Below are positions 41,532-51,374 of a DNA stretch of 64,000 bases, in pieces (the first letter of the stretch is position 1; every line of letters begins with the position of its first letter). The DNA comes from Cognatazoarcus halotolerans. Lineage in GTDB: Bacteria; Pseudomonadota; Gammaproteobacteria; Burkholderiales; Rhodocyclaceae. The stretch lies in NCBI RefSeq assembly GCF_009800965.1, contig NZ_WUAF01000010.1, forward strand, positions 124,001-188,000, written 5' to 3'. The translations under genes and the position numbers were made by a program. Under the pieces are notes generated by a model that saw only the letters and a list, made by a program, of their open reading frames with translations, ran no database searches and was not told the origin of the DNA.

Positions 41532-44500
41532 TTACGCAGCTTGCCGCACCTCTTCGGCATCGACTCTGGCGCTACCCACTTCGTCCTTGTCTAGGTCAAG
41601 CAGTTTGAGCAGCCCCCGCTGCCGGACCAGCAGGTCCGTCAGGCGGCCTTCGTGCTCGAAGGGCCGGGCCAGTTCCAGCCGCAGGTCCTCCAGCCGTTTG
41701 CGGCGGGTCGCCAGCTGCGCTATGGCATCGGCGTGATGCTTGCCCACCGATTCCAATGCGGCCAACAAGGCGGCCACCAGCGCCGGGCCCGTTTGATAGG
41801 GCTCGGCGTTGTACAGGCAGTGCCCTGCCAGGTAGAGGTTGGGCGTCTCCTCGCCGCGGGCCGCGAGGATGCCGAGGTCGAAGCCGCCAAACCGGCCGAC
41901 GATCCGTTCGATCATCCGGCTGGCCGTGCGCACTTCCTCCTTGGCGGCCCTCACCAACCCGCGTAGCGCTTCGCCCACCGCATCGGGGCCCACGATCCTG
42001 CGCCCCGCCAGCTCCATGGCGATGCCTTGCATGGTTTGCGGCTCGATCCGGGCCGCGTCCTGCGCGTACAGCGCGACTTTCTTCTCCAGCGCCTCGATCG
42101 ACATCGGCAGCCGGCCCACTTCGCTTTCGTTGGCATAGCGCTGGTTGCGCCACACCGAGAACAGCGTCGAGAGCTTGGCCACCTCCGCGTCCACGCCGGC
42201 TTTCTCGATCACCAGCGGATTGCCCGACGCCAAGGCCTTCACCTCGGCATAGGACAGCGCCGCCAGTTCCACATCCTCCAGCGACCGGATGCCCTTGTCG
42301 CCCTTCATCACCTGGGCGATGAAGCGCGCCTTGGTCTCCAGCGTTTGCCACATGTAACTGTCGAAACTGCCTTCCGTGACATATCGGAAAATCTCCACCT
42401 CCTCGCACTCGTTGCCCTGGCGCAGGATCCGCCCCTCGCGCTGTTCGACGTCGCACGGACGCCACGGCGCATCGAGGTGATGCAGGGCCACCAGGCGCGT
42501 CTGCACGTTGGTGCCGACGCCCATCTTGGCGGTGGAGCCCAGCAGCACCCGCACCCGGCCCTCGCGCACTGCCTTGAACAGCGCCGCCTTCTGGGCATCC
42601 GTCTCGGTGTCATGGACGAAGGCGATCTCCTTGTCGGGGATGCCCGCCGCGATCAGCCGCGCTCGCAGGTCGTCATAGACGCTGAAGCCCTTGCCGCCCC
42701 TGGGGGACGACAGGTCGCAGAACACCATCTGGCTGCCGCGGAACGCTGCGGTGCGTTGCCAGATGGCATGGACCTCCCGCACGCAGGCGGCGACCTTGCC
42801 GTGCTCGTCGAAACACGCCAGCGGCGCCACCAGCCGGAAATCCAGCGCGGCCTTGCGGCCGTCGGTGGTGATCGCCAGCATGTTGTCGTCCTTCGGGTCG
42901 ACCTTGCCGTTGCGGATGGCTTCCGCCCGCAGCACCAGGGTCTGGACGAAGGCTTTCAGCGACGGGCTCGCCGGGCAGGCGACGATGCGTGGCTTGCCGC
43001 CGCGCAGCTTCGGCACCGGCAGGTCCAGCATTTCCGCCGTGCGGATGTCGGCCACTTCGCCGAACACCGCCATCAGCTCGGGCACGTTGATGAAGCGCGC
43101 AAAGCGCGTGTGCATGCGGTAGCCGCTGCCGTCCGGCGCGATTTCCAGCGCCGTGACGCTCTCGCCGAAGGTGGCGGCCCAGGCGTCGAACTGCTGCAGC
43201 CCGAGTTCCTCCAGCCGGTTGGGCTGCAGGTAGCGCATCATGGTGTGGATCTCGGCCATGGTGTTGGCCACCGGCGTCGCCGTCGCGAACACCACCCCAC
43301 GCTGTGCGTGCCCATGGAGTTGCATCGTGTAGCGCGTCTTCAGGAACAGATCGAAGGCGCGCTCCGAACTGGTCAGCGGCAGGCCCGCCACCCGGGTCAT
43401 CTTGGTGAACCGGTAGAGGTTCTTGTGCAGGTGGGCCTCGTCCACGAACAGGGCGTCGATACCCAGCAGTTCCCAGCTGAGCAGGTCGTCCTTCTTCTGG
43501 TCGGCCGACAGCTTTTCCAGCCGCGCCGCCCAGTTCTTCTTCATCGCCTCGAGTTGCTTGACGATCCGGTTGGACCGGTCGTTGCTCTTCTCGGCGCGGA
43601 TTGCCATCTCTATTTCATGAATGATCTCCTTGATGAAACGCTCGCTGAATCGCGGCGACATCCGGATGCGCTCGAAGCTCGAGTGCGTGATGACCACCGC
43701 GTCCCAATCGCCCGTGGCGATGCGCGACACCAACTCGCGCCGACGGTCGCCTTCCAGGTCCTCCTTGCCCGCCATCAGCACCGACGCGTTCGGATAGAGC
43801 CGGACGAATTCGGCCGTGTATTGGGCGAGCATGTGGTTGGGGACCACATGGCAGGGCTTATTGACGAAGCCCAGCCGGCGCAGCTCCATGCCGGCGATGA
43901 CGCACACCGCCGTCTTGCCGGCGCCGACAACGTGGAAGAGCCCGGTGTTCCCGGACTGCACGATGCGCCACACCGAATCCAGCTGGTGCGGATGCAGCTC
44001 GAAGCAGCGGGAGAAGCCCGGCAGCTTCAGGTGCGCGCCGTCGAAGCGCCGCGGCCGCGTGGCGTTGAACAGGTCGTTGTAGATGCGGCACAGCTTCTCA
44101 CGGCGCTCGGTGTCCTCGAAGGCCCAGGCGGCAAACCGCTCCTTGATGAGGCCCAGCTTCTCCCGTGCCGCCAGCGTCTCGTCGGGATTGACGAAATACT
44201 TGTCGGTCAGCGGATCGCGGTCCCGGACGGTGGGCACCTGGACGTTCAAGGCGCACTGCACGAGTTCGACGGCGTTCAGGCGCGACGTGCCGAATTCCTG
44301 CGTCACCTTCACGTTCTGCCGCGCTTCCCACTCGCCGTATTTCACCGACCAGGCGCCGGCCTCGGCCGAATAGGCCACCTGGCAGTCCTTCAGTTCCAGG
44401 ACCTGCTGGATGAACGCCTCGACGTCGAGGGCCGGAATCCACACCGCGCCCAGACGCGGCTCGATAGCTGCCGGTTCCAGGTCTGCGGGCTGCACCTGCT

Positions 44501-46550
44501 CCAGGGCCTCGATGTTGCGCTGGTAGGCTGGACCCGACAGCACCGCCTGCTTGAGCTTCGCTTTCACGTTGCCCGACAGGTAGTCGTCGGCGCTCTTCCA
44601 GTGCCCGTCGGCGGGGTCGAGAAAAATGTGACCCGCCTCGGCCAAGGCCGCCAGCACCGCCGCCTCGGGGGCGGCCAGCAGCCCGGCCATATAGGCCGGA
44701 TCGACCCGGCCGCGCCACTGGACGGACGCGGCCAGCGCTTCGGCCGGTTCGCCCGCCGTACTCGGCTCCACCACCCGGGTGAGCGTGCGCCGCGAAAACA
44801 GCGCCGCCTTGCGGGCCGTCTCGGACTCCTCGTCGTAATGCTCCAGCGACAGGAGCAGCGGATAGTCGGGGTCGCGCCGGAATGCCAACGCGTTGGCGCG
44901 GGTGGACAGGCAACCGCATTTCGCGACGTAGCGGTCGTAGGTCCCGTTGAGCATGGCCCGCAGGTGGCCCAGCCGGCCGTCGCTCTCGTCCGCCAGTTGC
45001 GCGTCGAGCAGCGCCCGGGCGTGGTCGCGAATGGCGCACATCCCGGTGATGCGGGCGCGCTGCGTGGCGTTGAGCCGGTCATGGACATCGACCATCTCGC
45101 CGGCTTCGACCCGATGCACCCGCCCCTGGTGGAGACGGTAGCTGCCGGGCCGGGCGCCGGCTTCGGCCGGGACCACCACCCGCAAGGGCGCAGCCTGATG
45201 GACGATCGGGTGGTAGACGCCGGCCGGCAGCAAGGCGATGCGCTCTTGCAGAGCCGCTTCCAGGTTCCCCTCGAACACGGCGACCGGCACTTCCTCATAG
45301 CCGTTGCTCTCGCGACGGATGCGGCCGATGCAAAACTGCGGACGCTCGGCGTACCAGGCGTTGATCGGCAGGTAGCGCTCGTAGCACTGAGGATGCCGGA
45401 GACTATCGGGCACCGCCCCCAGCTTCAGCCAGTCCGCATCGACCGCCTCGGCCCGCTGCCGCTTGCGCAGGAACAGGATGTCGGTCTGCACATCGGTGGC
45501 GGCGATCCCGGCGAAGGTGCCCTTGGGGAGCCGGATGGCGCCCAGCAGGTGAGCCTGCGCGGCGATGTACTCGCGCACCGCGTCGTACTGGGCATCCAGC
45601 GTGTGACTGCTGGTGATGAAGCACACCAGCCCGCCGGGGCGCACCAGGTCGAGGGCGCGGCCGAAGAAATAGTTGTGGATGCTGAAACGGGCATAGGCCC
45701 GGTTGCTCACGTCGGCAACTTGGTACTTGCCGAAGGGCACGTTGCCGATCACCAGGTCGAACCAGTGATCGGGCAGTGGGGTCTTCTCGAAGGGGGCAAT
45801 CCGCACGTCCACGCCGCCGGGCGCGTAGAGCGCCTTGAGGATGCGGCCGGAAACCCGGTCGATCTCGACGGCCGTGACGCTGCTGCGCTCGGCCATATTC
45901 CGCGGCATGGCGCCGACGAAATGGCCGATGCCGGCGGCGGGCTCCAGAATGCGCCCGCCGGTGAAGCCGAAGCGTGCCACCGCCTGCCAGATGGCCTCGA
46001 TCACGTGGATCTCGGTGTAGTGGCTGTTGTTGACGGAGGCGCGCGCCGATTCGTAGTCCTCGGCGCCGAGCATCGCCTGCAGGCGACGGGCGCGTCCGGC
46101 CCAGACGCGATCCACGGTTTCGAGGTTGAAGCTGGCAGGCAGGCCGCCCCAGCCGGTGTAGCGCAGCAGAACTTTGCGCTCCTCTGCGCTGGCTGGGCGG
46201 TTCTCGGCTTCGATCTGCCGCAACTGCTCGATTGCCGCCAGATTGGCTTCGAATTTCGCTACGGCGCCGCCCAGATCATCGAGGTCGGCACGACCCAGGC
46301 TGGGCCAGACCACACGCGATGCCGTTGCTACGCTGGCGACGACGCGCCAGCTTGCCCGGGGGGCGATGGGCGCCGGGGGCGCTTCGCTCGTCCCTGGATC
46401 GGACAAAGCAACGTCCTCATCGGCCGAGCCAGACGACCGGCCTATGGGGAAGGAAAAGATCGGCCTTGCCACGGGAGGCAGGCCGGGAAGCACAGGACCG
46501 TCCGGGTCGAAGCCGGGCAGCCACAGGGAAGGCGCGGTAGGACATGCCAT
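41532..46550 (-). CDS. Giant DNA methylase / SNF2-type helicase
   Basis: 1,672 residues. The N-terminal third is an N6-adenine methyltransferase-like domain: SAM-binding GGRILEPAAGIGHFVGAMP near 190 and catalytic NVPF in DLVIGNVPFGKYQ near 265. The C-terminal half is an SF2/SNF2-type helicase: GAGKT in FHVVGAGKTAVCVIAG near 880, the DEAH box in DALFVDEAHLHKNLYRF near 1040, and motifs V-VI MGVGTNVQTRL and CDVEQREGRILRQGN near 1370. Such fusions are backbone genes of large plasmids and ICEs and may protect or process element DNA. The ATG at 46550 (MACPTAPS) is chosen because GGAG stands ten bases upstream and the leader stem abuts it; 46565 is the alternative. Confidence 0.88.
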   Translation of the reverse strand: MACPTAPSLWLPGFDPDGPVLPGLPPVARPIFSFPIGRSSGSADEDVALSDPGTSEAPPAPIAPRASWRVVASVATASRVVWPSLGRADLDDLGGAVAKFEANLAAIEQLRQIEAENRPASAEERKVLLRYTGWGGLPASFNLETVDRVWAGRARRLQAMLGAEDYESARASVNNSHYTEIHVIEAIWQAVARFGFTGGRILEPAAGIGHFVGAMPRNMAERSSVTAVEIDRVSGRILKALYAPGGVDVRIAPFEKTPLPDHWFDLVIGNVPFGKYQVADVSNRAYARFSIHNYFFGRALDLVRPGGLVCFITSSHTLDAQYDAVREYIAAQAHLLGAIRLPKGTFAGIAATDVQTDILFLRKRQRAEAVDADWLKLGAVPDSLRHPQCYERYLPINAWYAERPQFCIGRIRRESNGYEEVPVAVFEGNLEAALQERIALLPAGVYHPIVHQAAPLRVVVPAEAGARPGSYRLHQGRVHRVEAGEMVDVHDRLNATQRARITGMCAIRDHARALLDAQLADESDGRLGHLRAMLNGTYDRYVAKCGCLSTRANALAFRRDPDYPLLLSLEHYDEESETARKAALFSRRTLTRVVEPSTAGEPAEALAASVQWRGRVDPAYMAGLLAAPEAAVLAALAEAGHIFLDPADGHWKSADDYLSGNVKAKLKQAVLSGPAYQRNIEALEQVQPADLEPAAIEPRLGAVWIPALDVEAFIQQVLELKDCQVAYSAEAGAWSVKYGEWEARQNVKVTQEFGTSRLNAVELVQCALNVQVPTVRDRDPLTDKYFVNPDETLAAREKLGLIKERFAAWAFEDTERREKLCRIYNDLFNATRPRRFDGAHLKLPGFSRCFELHPHQLDSVWRIVQSGNTGLFHVVGAGKTAVCVIAGMELRRLGFVNKPCHVVPNHMLAQYTAEFVRLYPNASVLMAGKEDLEGDRRRELVSRIATGDWDAVVITHSSFERIRMSPRFSERFIKEIIHEIEMAIRAEKSNDRSNRIVKQLEAMKKNWAARLEKLSADQKKDDLLSWELLGIDALFVDEAHLHKNLYRFTKMTRVAGLPLTSSERAFDLFLKTRYTMQLHGHAQRGVVFATATPVANTMAEIHTMMRYLQPNRLEELGLQQFDAWAATFGESVTALEIAPDGSGYRMHTRFARFINVPELMAVFGEVADIRTAEMLDLPVPKLRGGKPRIVACPASPSLKAFVQTLVLRAEAIRNGKVDPKDDNMLAITTDGRKAALDFRLVAPLACFDEHGKVAACVREVHAIWQRTAAFRGSQMVFCDLSSPRGGKGFSVYDDLRARLIAAGIPDKEIAFVHDTETDAQKAALFKAVREGRVRVLLGSTAKMGVGTNVQTRLVALHHLDAPWRPCDVEQREGRILRQGNECEEVEIFRYVTEGSFDSYMWQTLETKARFIAQVMKGDKGIRSLEDVELAALSYAEVKALASGNPLVIEKAGVDAEVAKLSTLFSVWRNQRYANESEVGRLPMSIEALEKKVALYAQDAARIEPQTMQGIAMELAGRRIVGPDAVGEALRGLVRAAKEEVRTASRMIERIVGRFGGFDLGILAARGEETPNLYLAGHCLYNAEPYQTGPALVAALLAALESVGKHHADAIAQLATRRKRLEDLRLELARPFEHEGRLTDLLVRQRGLLKLLDLDKDEVGSARVDAEEVRQAA

Positions 46551-46778
46551 CGGTGTGTTCTCCATGGAATGCGGGAACACACCCCCCACCCGGGGAGACA
46601 TGCTCCCCAGGTGGGAATGACAAGCGGATCGCGACGAATCCGCTATGGCGACGCGAGGCGGTTCAGCCTGATGCTGGACTCGCGGCGGCAAGACATTGCT
46701 GCCGGTACTCTGAAGGCGGGTGACGACCGCAACGCCGAATGGATCGGAGCGCTCGAAGGCGCGCGTTGGCCGAAGCCA
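46551..46778 (-). promoter_or_regulatory. Structured leader of the methylase/helicase gene
   Basis: Distal: TGGC-TTCG-GCCA (46767-46778) and GCGG-TCGTCAC-CCGC in the conserved block 46715-46736. Proximal: a 13-bp stem with one G-U pair at 46585-46615 (CTGGGGAG/CTCCCCGG core), then a perfect 9-bp pair GGTGTGTTC (46575-46583) with GAACACACC (46552-46560) one base before the ATG. Compared with the 37575 leader, both arms have gained two bases in step (TG against CA). From 46779 to 47013 I see no gene. Confidence 0.7.
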
Positions 46779-47013
46779 GATGCACGGTCAGTGTGCCGCG
46801 CGGCGCGCCGTTTTGCGCACGGGACCGCCATTTGCCTGCGGAAACCCGAGCGGAGCGGGGAGCTTGTGGATGGCGATGGATGGGCCAGCGCTGCGCGAAC
46901 GCCGAGGGCGAGCCCTGATGCACCTCCAACTATGAGGCTGGCCCCGACCATGGCTATGAGGGGGCGCCGACTACATCAACATCTGGGGGATCGCGCGGCC
47001 GAGGACGCCAATC

Positions 47014-47691
47014 TCAATCGCCTTCCCGGGTATCGGCGTTGGTTGGAGTGCATGCTGAAGTGATTTGTTGGCCGCACGCATTCGCAGTCGCCCCGTCCAC
47101 CGACTGACCGGGCCGAACGCTCAGACTGACCGTCGCCTTGCCCTGCCGCTTCGCATCGAGCAAGGCGGCGTCGGCGCGCTCCAAGGCCTGCGGCAGCGAT
47201 TCGTCGGCGTGGCGCTCGGCAATGCCTGCGGAGAACCGCAGGAAGACGGTGCTGCCAGAGGCCGGGAACGGCGCGACGGCGAGCGCATCCCGCAGACGTT
47301 CCAGCATCTTTCGAGCGTCGCTCCCGCTGCAGTTCGGGAGGATCAGGGCGAACTCGTCGCCGCCCAAGCGGGCGATGGTGTCGGTCGGACGCATATGGCG
47401 GCGCAGCGTGGCGGCGAAATGAATCAGCGCGGCATCGCCCACCGGATGGCCGTGCCGGTCGTTGATTGCCTTGAAGCCGTCCAAATCGACCATCATGCAG
47501 CAGGCCGACGCGTCCTTCACATCGCCGCCGGCCCATTGGTCGCAGGCGCGCCGGAATCCGCGACGGTTCAATAGCGGGGTGAGGTCGTCCTGGTGGAGCA
47601 GGTGCTGTGCTTGTTGCAGCGCCTGTTCCAAGGCAACGATCTGTTGCTTGACGGACGACCGCCGATGTCGTCGCTGGAAGTTGGAGCGCAT
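47014..47691 (-). CDS. Diguanylate cyclase (GGDEF domain), cytosolic
   Basis: 225 residues from the ATG at 47691; a GTG at 47724 is possible. Residues ~10-40 form a short coiled coil (VKQQIVALEQALQQAQHLL). The GGDEF domain follows: DDLTPLLNRRGFRRA, MMVDLDGFKAINDRHGH, and the catalytic RLGGDEFALILP. The inhibitory site RxxD is present as RPTD exactly five residues before GGDEF. It would make cyclic di-GMP from GTP. There is no sensor domain or membrane segment. It lies between two backbone genes, so it is an element-borne cyclase, a situation known from SXT/R391-type ICEs. Confidence 0.88.
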   Translation of the reverse strand: MRSNFQRRHRRSSVKQQIVALEQALQQAQHLLHQDDLTPLLNRRGFRRACDQWAGGDVKDASACCMMVDLDGFKAINDRHGHPVGDAALIHFAATLRRHMRPTDTIARLGGDEFALILPNCSGSDARKMLERLRDALAVAPFPASGSTVFLRFSAGIAERHADESLPQALERADAALLDAKRQGKATVSLSVRPGQSVDGATANACGQQITSACTPTNADTREGD

Positions 47692-47915
47692 GGAGAACCT
47701 GTGCCGCGTCAAAAAGAGGACCACAGCATAGGGAGGGGCATCGGAGAAACCCTAGCGGGAACGGGCGGATTGTCGGCGCCATTTCGAGATCAGGCGCGAC
47801 GGGCCCGTCGATTCAAGACGCGGGGACGGAAGGCTTGAAGGGCAGGGGGCGGGTGAGATTCTGAACCTATGGACATGCCCATCGGCGTGCTCCTTTCAAC
47901 CGTTCAGGAGGCCTC

Positions 47916-49955
47916 GTGAAACTCTCCAAAGCCGAAGTCGACGCCATCATCGCGGCGTCGCCCCGTACCTTCGTTCCCTTCAACAAGCTGGTCCTCTCGG
48001 AGGACTATCAGGCGCGGGCTGGTGGCAGCACCTCGAAGCTGAGCATCGCCGAACTCGCGGCCTCGATCAAGGAAAGCGGGGTGCTGCAAAACCTCGTGGT
48101 CGTGGAAGGCGCACGCGGCCGCTACGAAGTCTGCGCCGGTGGCCGTCGCCTCGAAGCGCTGGCCCTGCTCGTGACCCGGAACGACATCGCCGACAACTAT
48201 CCGGTCCCGGTGCTGATCGTCCCCGCCGACAAGGCGCTGATCGCCAGTCTCGCCGAGAACTGCTTCCATATCCCGATGCACCCGGCCGACGAGTTCGCCG
48301 CCTTCGCCAAGCTGATCGGGCAAGGCAAGTCGGTCGAGGACGTGGCTGCCGCCTTCGGCGTCACGCCGCTGGTGGTCAAGCGCCGCATGAAGCTGACAAC
48401 GGTCTCGCCCAAGCTGATGGCCCTGTTCCGCGAGGACAAGGTCAGTCTGGACTGCCTGATGGTGCTCGCCTCGGTCGACGACCACGAGAAGCAGGAACAG
48501 GCGTGGGCCAACCTGCCATCGTGGAATCGTCATGCCGACTACTTGCGGCAGTTGCTGACGCGCGGCGAGATCGAGTCCGACCGCCATCCGGTGGTCAAGT
48601 ACGTCACCGTCAAGGCCTACGAGAAGGCGGGCGGGCCGTCACGCCGCGATCTGTTCAGCGACGACGACAAGAAGGTCTATCTGCTGGACGCCGCGCTGCT
48701 GGAGAAACTCGCCATCGAGAAGCTCCAGCGCACGGCCAAGCAAGTCCTGGCCGAAGGCTGGAAATGGGTGGATGTCCGCACGCGCTATGTCTATGACGAG
48801 TACGTCAAGCACGGCGAACTGCGCAAAGCCAAGCGCTCGTCCACCGAGCAGGAGGCGGCCGAACTCGAACGCCTGCAGGCGCAGATCGCCGAGCACCACC
48901 ACAGGATGGAGGAACTCGCCGACCAGGACGGCAACGAGGACGAGTTCTACAAGCTGGAGCAGGAGGCCGAGGCGTTGGGCGCGCAGGCCGACGCCATCGA
49001 GGCGGCGCTGGTGGTTTGGCCGGCCGAACTGATGGCGCAGGCGGGTTGCGTGGTCTATGTCGGGGACAATGCAGCACCGGCGGTGCGCTATGGGCTGGTC
49101 CGTCCCGAAGATCGCAGCGACATGGCGCAGGCTGCCCGCGAGGCCGGTTCGCCCGAAGGGGCAGGGGGCGAGTCGCTGGTCTCCCTGCCGGCGGCCAAGA
49201 CCCGGCCGGTGCACTCCGAGCGCCTCGTGCGCAGCCTGACGGCGCATCGTGTCGCCGCCATCCAGGCCGAACTACTGAGCCGCCCCGATGTCGCCATCGC
49301 CGCCCTGACCGCGCAACTCGCCGCAAAGCTGGTGGTCGACGGCTACCGTCGCCTGTATGGCAGCGGCGATCCCCTCACGATCAACGCCACCGACACCCAC
49401 GGCACCCTGCGGACCGAGGCGGAGGATATGGAAGCCAGCGCTGCGTGGCAGCAGTTGGAGGCCGAGCGCCAGGCCTGGGCAATCCATCTGCCCGACGACG
49501 TGGACGCGATCCTGCCTTGGGTGCTCCAGCAGAGCAACGCCACCGTGGTCCGTTTGCTCACCTTCCTGATTGCGACCAGCGTGACGGGCGTCTATGGCGC
49601 CGAACCGGACAAGCAGAGCACCGATGGCATCGCGGCGGCGCTCGGGCTGGACATGACGAAATGGTGGAAGGCGACCGGGGCGAGCTACTTCAACCATGTC
49701 TCGAAGGCGCGCATCCTGGAGGTCGTGACCGAAGCGGCCGGGGCGAATGCAGCCAGCCAGCTGCAAGCGCTCAAGAAGGATGCGGCTGTGTCCGGAGCCG
49801 AACAGGCGCTGGCGGGCGTGGCGTGGTTGCCGGGCGTGTTGCGGAATCGGGAGCCGGCTCACGCGGACGTGGCATCGGATGACTCAGGACCCGGCGGCAC
49901 ATCTATGGTTGGTGATGATGTACCGGCGACGGCAGAAGCCGTCGAGGCGGCATAG
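47916..49955 (+). CDS. ParB/RepB-family partition-like protein, long form
   Basis: 679 residues from a GTG at 47916 with AGGAGG upstream. The ParB N-terminal nuclease-like domain: LSIAELAASIKESGVLQNLVVV (residues ~45-65), YEVCAGGRRLEAL, PVPVLIV, then SLAENCFHIPMHPADEF. The HTH is SVEDVAAAFGVTPLVVKRRM near 150. A coiled coil (STEQEAAELERLQAQIAEHHH) and a long C-terminal domain follow, much longer than chromosomal ParB. Similar long ParB proteins occur on large plasmids and ICEs. No ParA is adjacent; a ParM-like gene lies 3.8 kb downstream. It probably binds element DNA for stability or regulation. Confidence 0.85.
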   Translation: MKLSKAEVDAIIAASPRTFVPFNKLVLSEDYQARAGGSTSKLSIAELAASIKESGVLQNLVVVEGARGRYEVCAGGRRLEALALLVTRNDIADNYPVPVLIVPADKALIASLAENCFHIPMHPADEFAAFAKLIGQGKSVEDVAAAFGVTPLVVKRRMKLTTVSPKLMALFREDKVSLDCLMVLASVDDHEKQEQAWANLPSWNRHADYLRQLLTRGEIESDRHPVVKYVTVKAYEKAGGPSRRDLFSDDDKKVYLLDAALLEKLAIEKLQRTAKQVLAEGWKWVDVRTRYVYDEYVKHGELRKAKRSSTEQEAAELERLQAQIAEHHHRMEELADQDGNEDEFYKLEQEAEALGAQADAIEAALVVWPAELMAQAGCVVYVGDNAAPAVRYGLVRPEDRSDMAQAAREAGSPEGAGGESLVSLPAAKTRPVHSERLVRSLTAHRVAAIQAELLSRPDVAIAALTAQLAAKLVVDGYRRLYGSGDPLTINATDTHGTLRTEAEDMEASAAWQQLEAERQAWAIHLPDDVDAILPWVLQQSNATVVRLLTFLIATSVTGVYGAEPDKQSTDGIAAALGLDMTKWWKATGASYFNHVSKARILEVVTEAAGANAASQLQALKKDAAVSGAEQALAGVAWLPGVLRNREPAHADVASDDSGPGGTSMVGDDVPATAEAVEAA

Positions 49956-50228
49956 ACGGCCTGACTTTTCCCAAACTAGCTAGGGAGTTGAGCGGACGAA
50001 TTGGCATCGGGGGGAGCCCCATCGAAGACCGCCTGGGAGGATCGGTTGCGCAATTTCCCCATCTCGGGGAGAATCTGGCCTGAAGGCCTCGTCCGCCTGA
50101 GCTTCGAGCGGCTCAATCCAGACTTTCGTGCAACACCCCGCTGTTTCCCTTTGCCACCACCATGCGATTTCGCCTGGGCGTAGGCCAAGTAAGCGCTCGA
50201 TTGGTCCACGCTGATCTAGGAGATTCGC

Positions 50229-51170
50229 ATGCCTATCGGCATTTCAAACCTCGCCCATTCTGTTCGCAAGAACAGTTCGACCGACACTGGCACTGTTTCG
50301 GTGTCTCTCGGCCATGCCCACCAACTCGTCGCGGCGGCCATGGGCTACAAGACACTCGCTTCGTATCAGGCGGCCCAGGCCGTTGGCGGAGAGCCCGCTG
50401 CCCTGGACCTTGTGCGTCACTTCGTTCCCGACTACGACTTGCTTGGCAGGCGTGCTCTGGAGCTCGGGATCTCGATCCAGCCCGCCCGTCTGCATCAACT
50501 GCTGGAAGCCGCATTGTCCGAACGCCTGCCGGGTGCGCAACTCCATGACGCCTACGGGAACCTGGAGGACGTCCTCAGGGAACGGGTAGAACAGGTCGTC
50601 CTTGATGACGACGACGTCAACAGCGCCATGGCAAATGCCAACTACGATGGCATCGACGAAGTGTACTTCGACTTCGAGGTTGCGCTGGAGGAAGCTGCCA
50701 TCGGCGATCCGTTGCTCGTCGACCTGGACGGCCACGTCGGCCTGGGCATCGACACCGAGCGGCCGTACGCTGGTCACAAGGTAAACGTCGAAGGCACGCT
50801 TACCCTTGAACGGTTCGGGCTTCGCTGCTTTGGTGAGCCGGAAGTGACCGTCATCAATGCGGCGCTGGACTATAGTTGGTCGGCCCCTGACCCAGACGAT
50901 GAAGAAGATGGACCGCCCGTGCGCAGCCTGACCCAGGCTTATGCCGAACTGCTTGGCCTGGAATCGCAGGAGGTGGGTCCCCTCGTCGACGTCGAACCGC
51001 AGGCGCTGGACGGCAACAGCGGCGAGATGGTTTACGGCTATCTCCTCAATTTCGAAGGCTACGCTTCACCGGAAATCACCGCCAGAATCCTGGATCGACA
51101 CGGGTCGCTGCAGATCGAAGTCGGTCCGAGCTTCTTCGAGAACGTTCGCGACGACGACTGGCCGAACTGA
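50229..51170 (+). CDS. Unknown acidic protein, 313 aa
   Basis: The start at 50229 has AGGAG seven bases upstream. The N-terminal region (SVSLGHAHQLVAAAMGYKTLASYQAA) matches the pattern of the 27228 pseudogene (HLYELLAALLGFNSHAAL), so the two share a small N-terminal domain, possibly helical and DNA- or protein-binding. The middle is very acidic (VVLDDDDVNSA, FDFEVALEEA). The C-terminal half has MVYGYLLNFEGYASPEITARIL. No catalytic motif is recognised. Confidence 0.55.
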   Translation: MPIGISNLAHSVRKNSSTDTGTVSVSLGHAHQLVAAAMGYKTLASYQAAQAVGGEPAALDLVRHFVPDYDLLGRRALELGISIQPARLHQLLEAALSERLPGAQLHDAYGNLEDVLRERVEQVVLDDDDVNSAMANANYDGIDEVYFDFEVALEEAAIGDPLLVDLDGHVGLGIDTERPYAGHKVNVEGTLTLERFGLRCFGEPEVTVINAALDYSWSAPDPDDEEDGPPVRSLTQAYAELLGLESQEVGPLVDVEPQALDGNSGEMVYGYLLNFEGYASPEITARILDRHGSLQIEVGPSFFENVRDDDWPN

Positions 51171-51374
51171 GCCCGAGTGTGAAAAGGTCGGCCGGGTGCC
51201 CGGCGCAGGCCGGTCTCTTCTGCGAGAACCGCCGACTTCGATGCGGCAGACGCGAACTGGAGACTATAGCTGCGAGAGCATTCAACCTCGCCGGCTTCCC
51301 GGCCGCCGGTGAACGCTTGGGGGCGAAAGTGCCGCGCCCGAGCATGATCGAGGGACGCGGCGGGCGCAGCTAAA

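Noticed and set aside
42027-47063. A 1,678-codon open frame on the plus strand opposite the methylase/helicase gene
   Set aside because: It is the antisense shadow of a GC-rich gene. Its product is low-complexity (His/Gly/Arg/Val-rich) without domains, whereas the minus strand shows clear methylase and helicase motifs.
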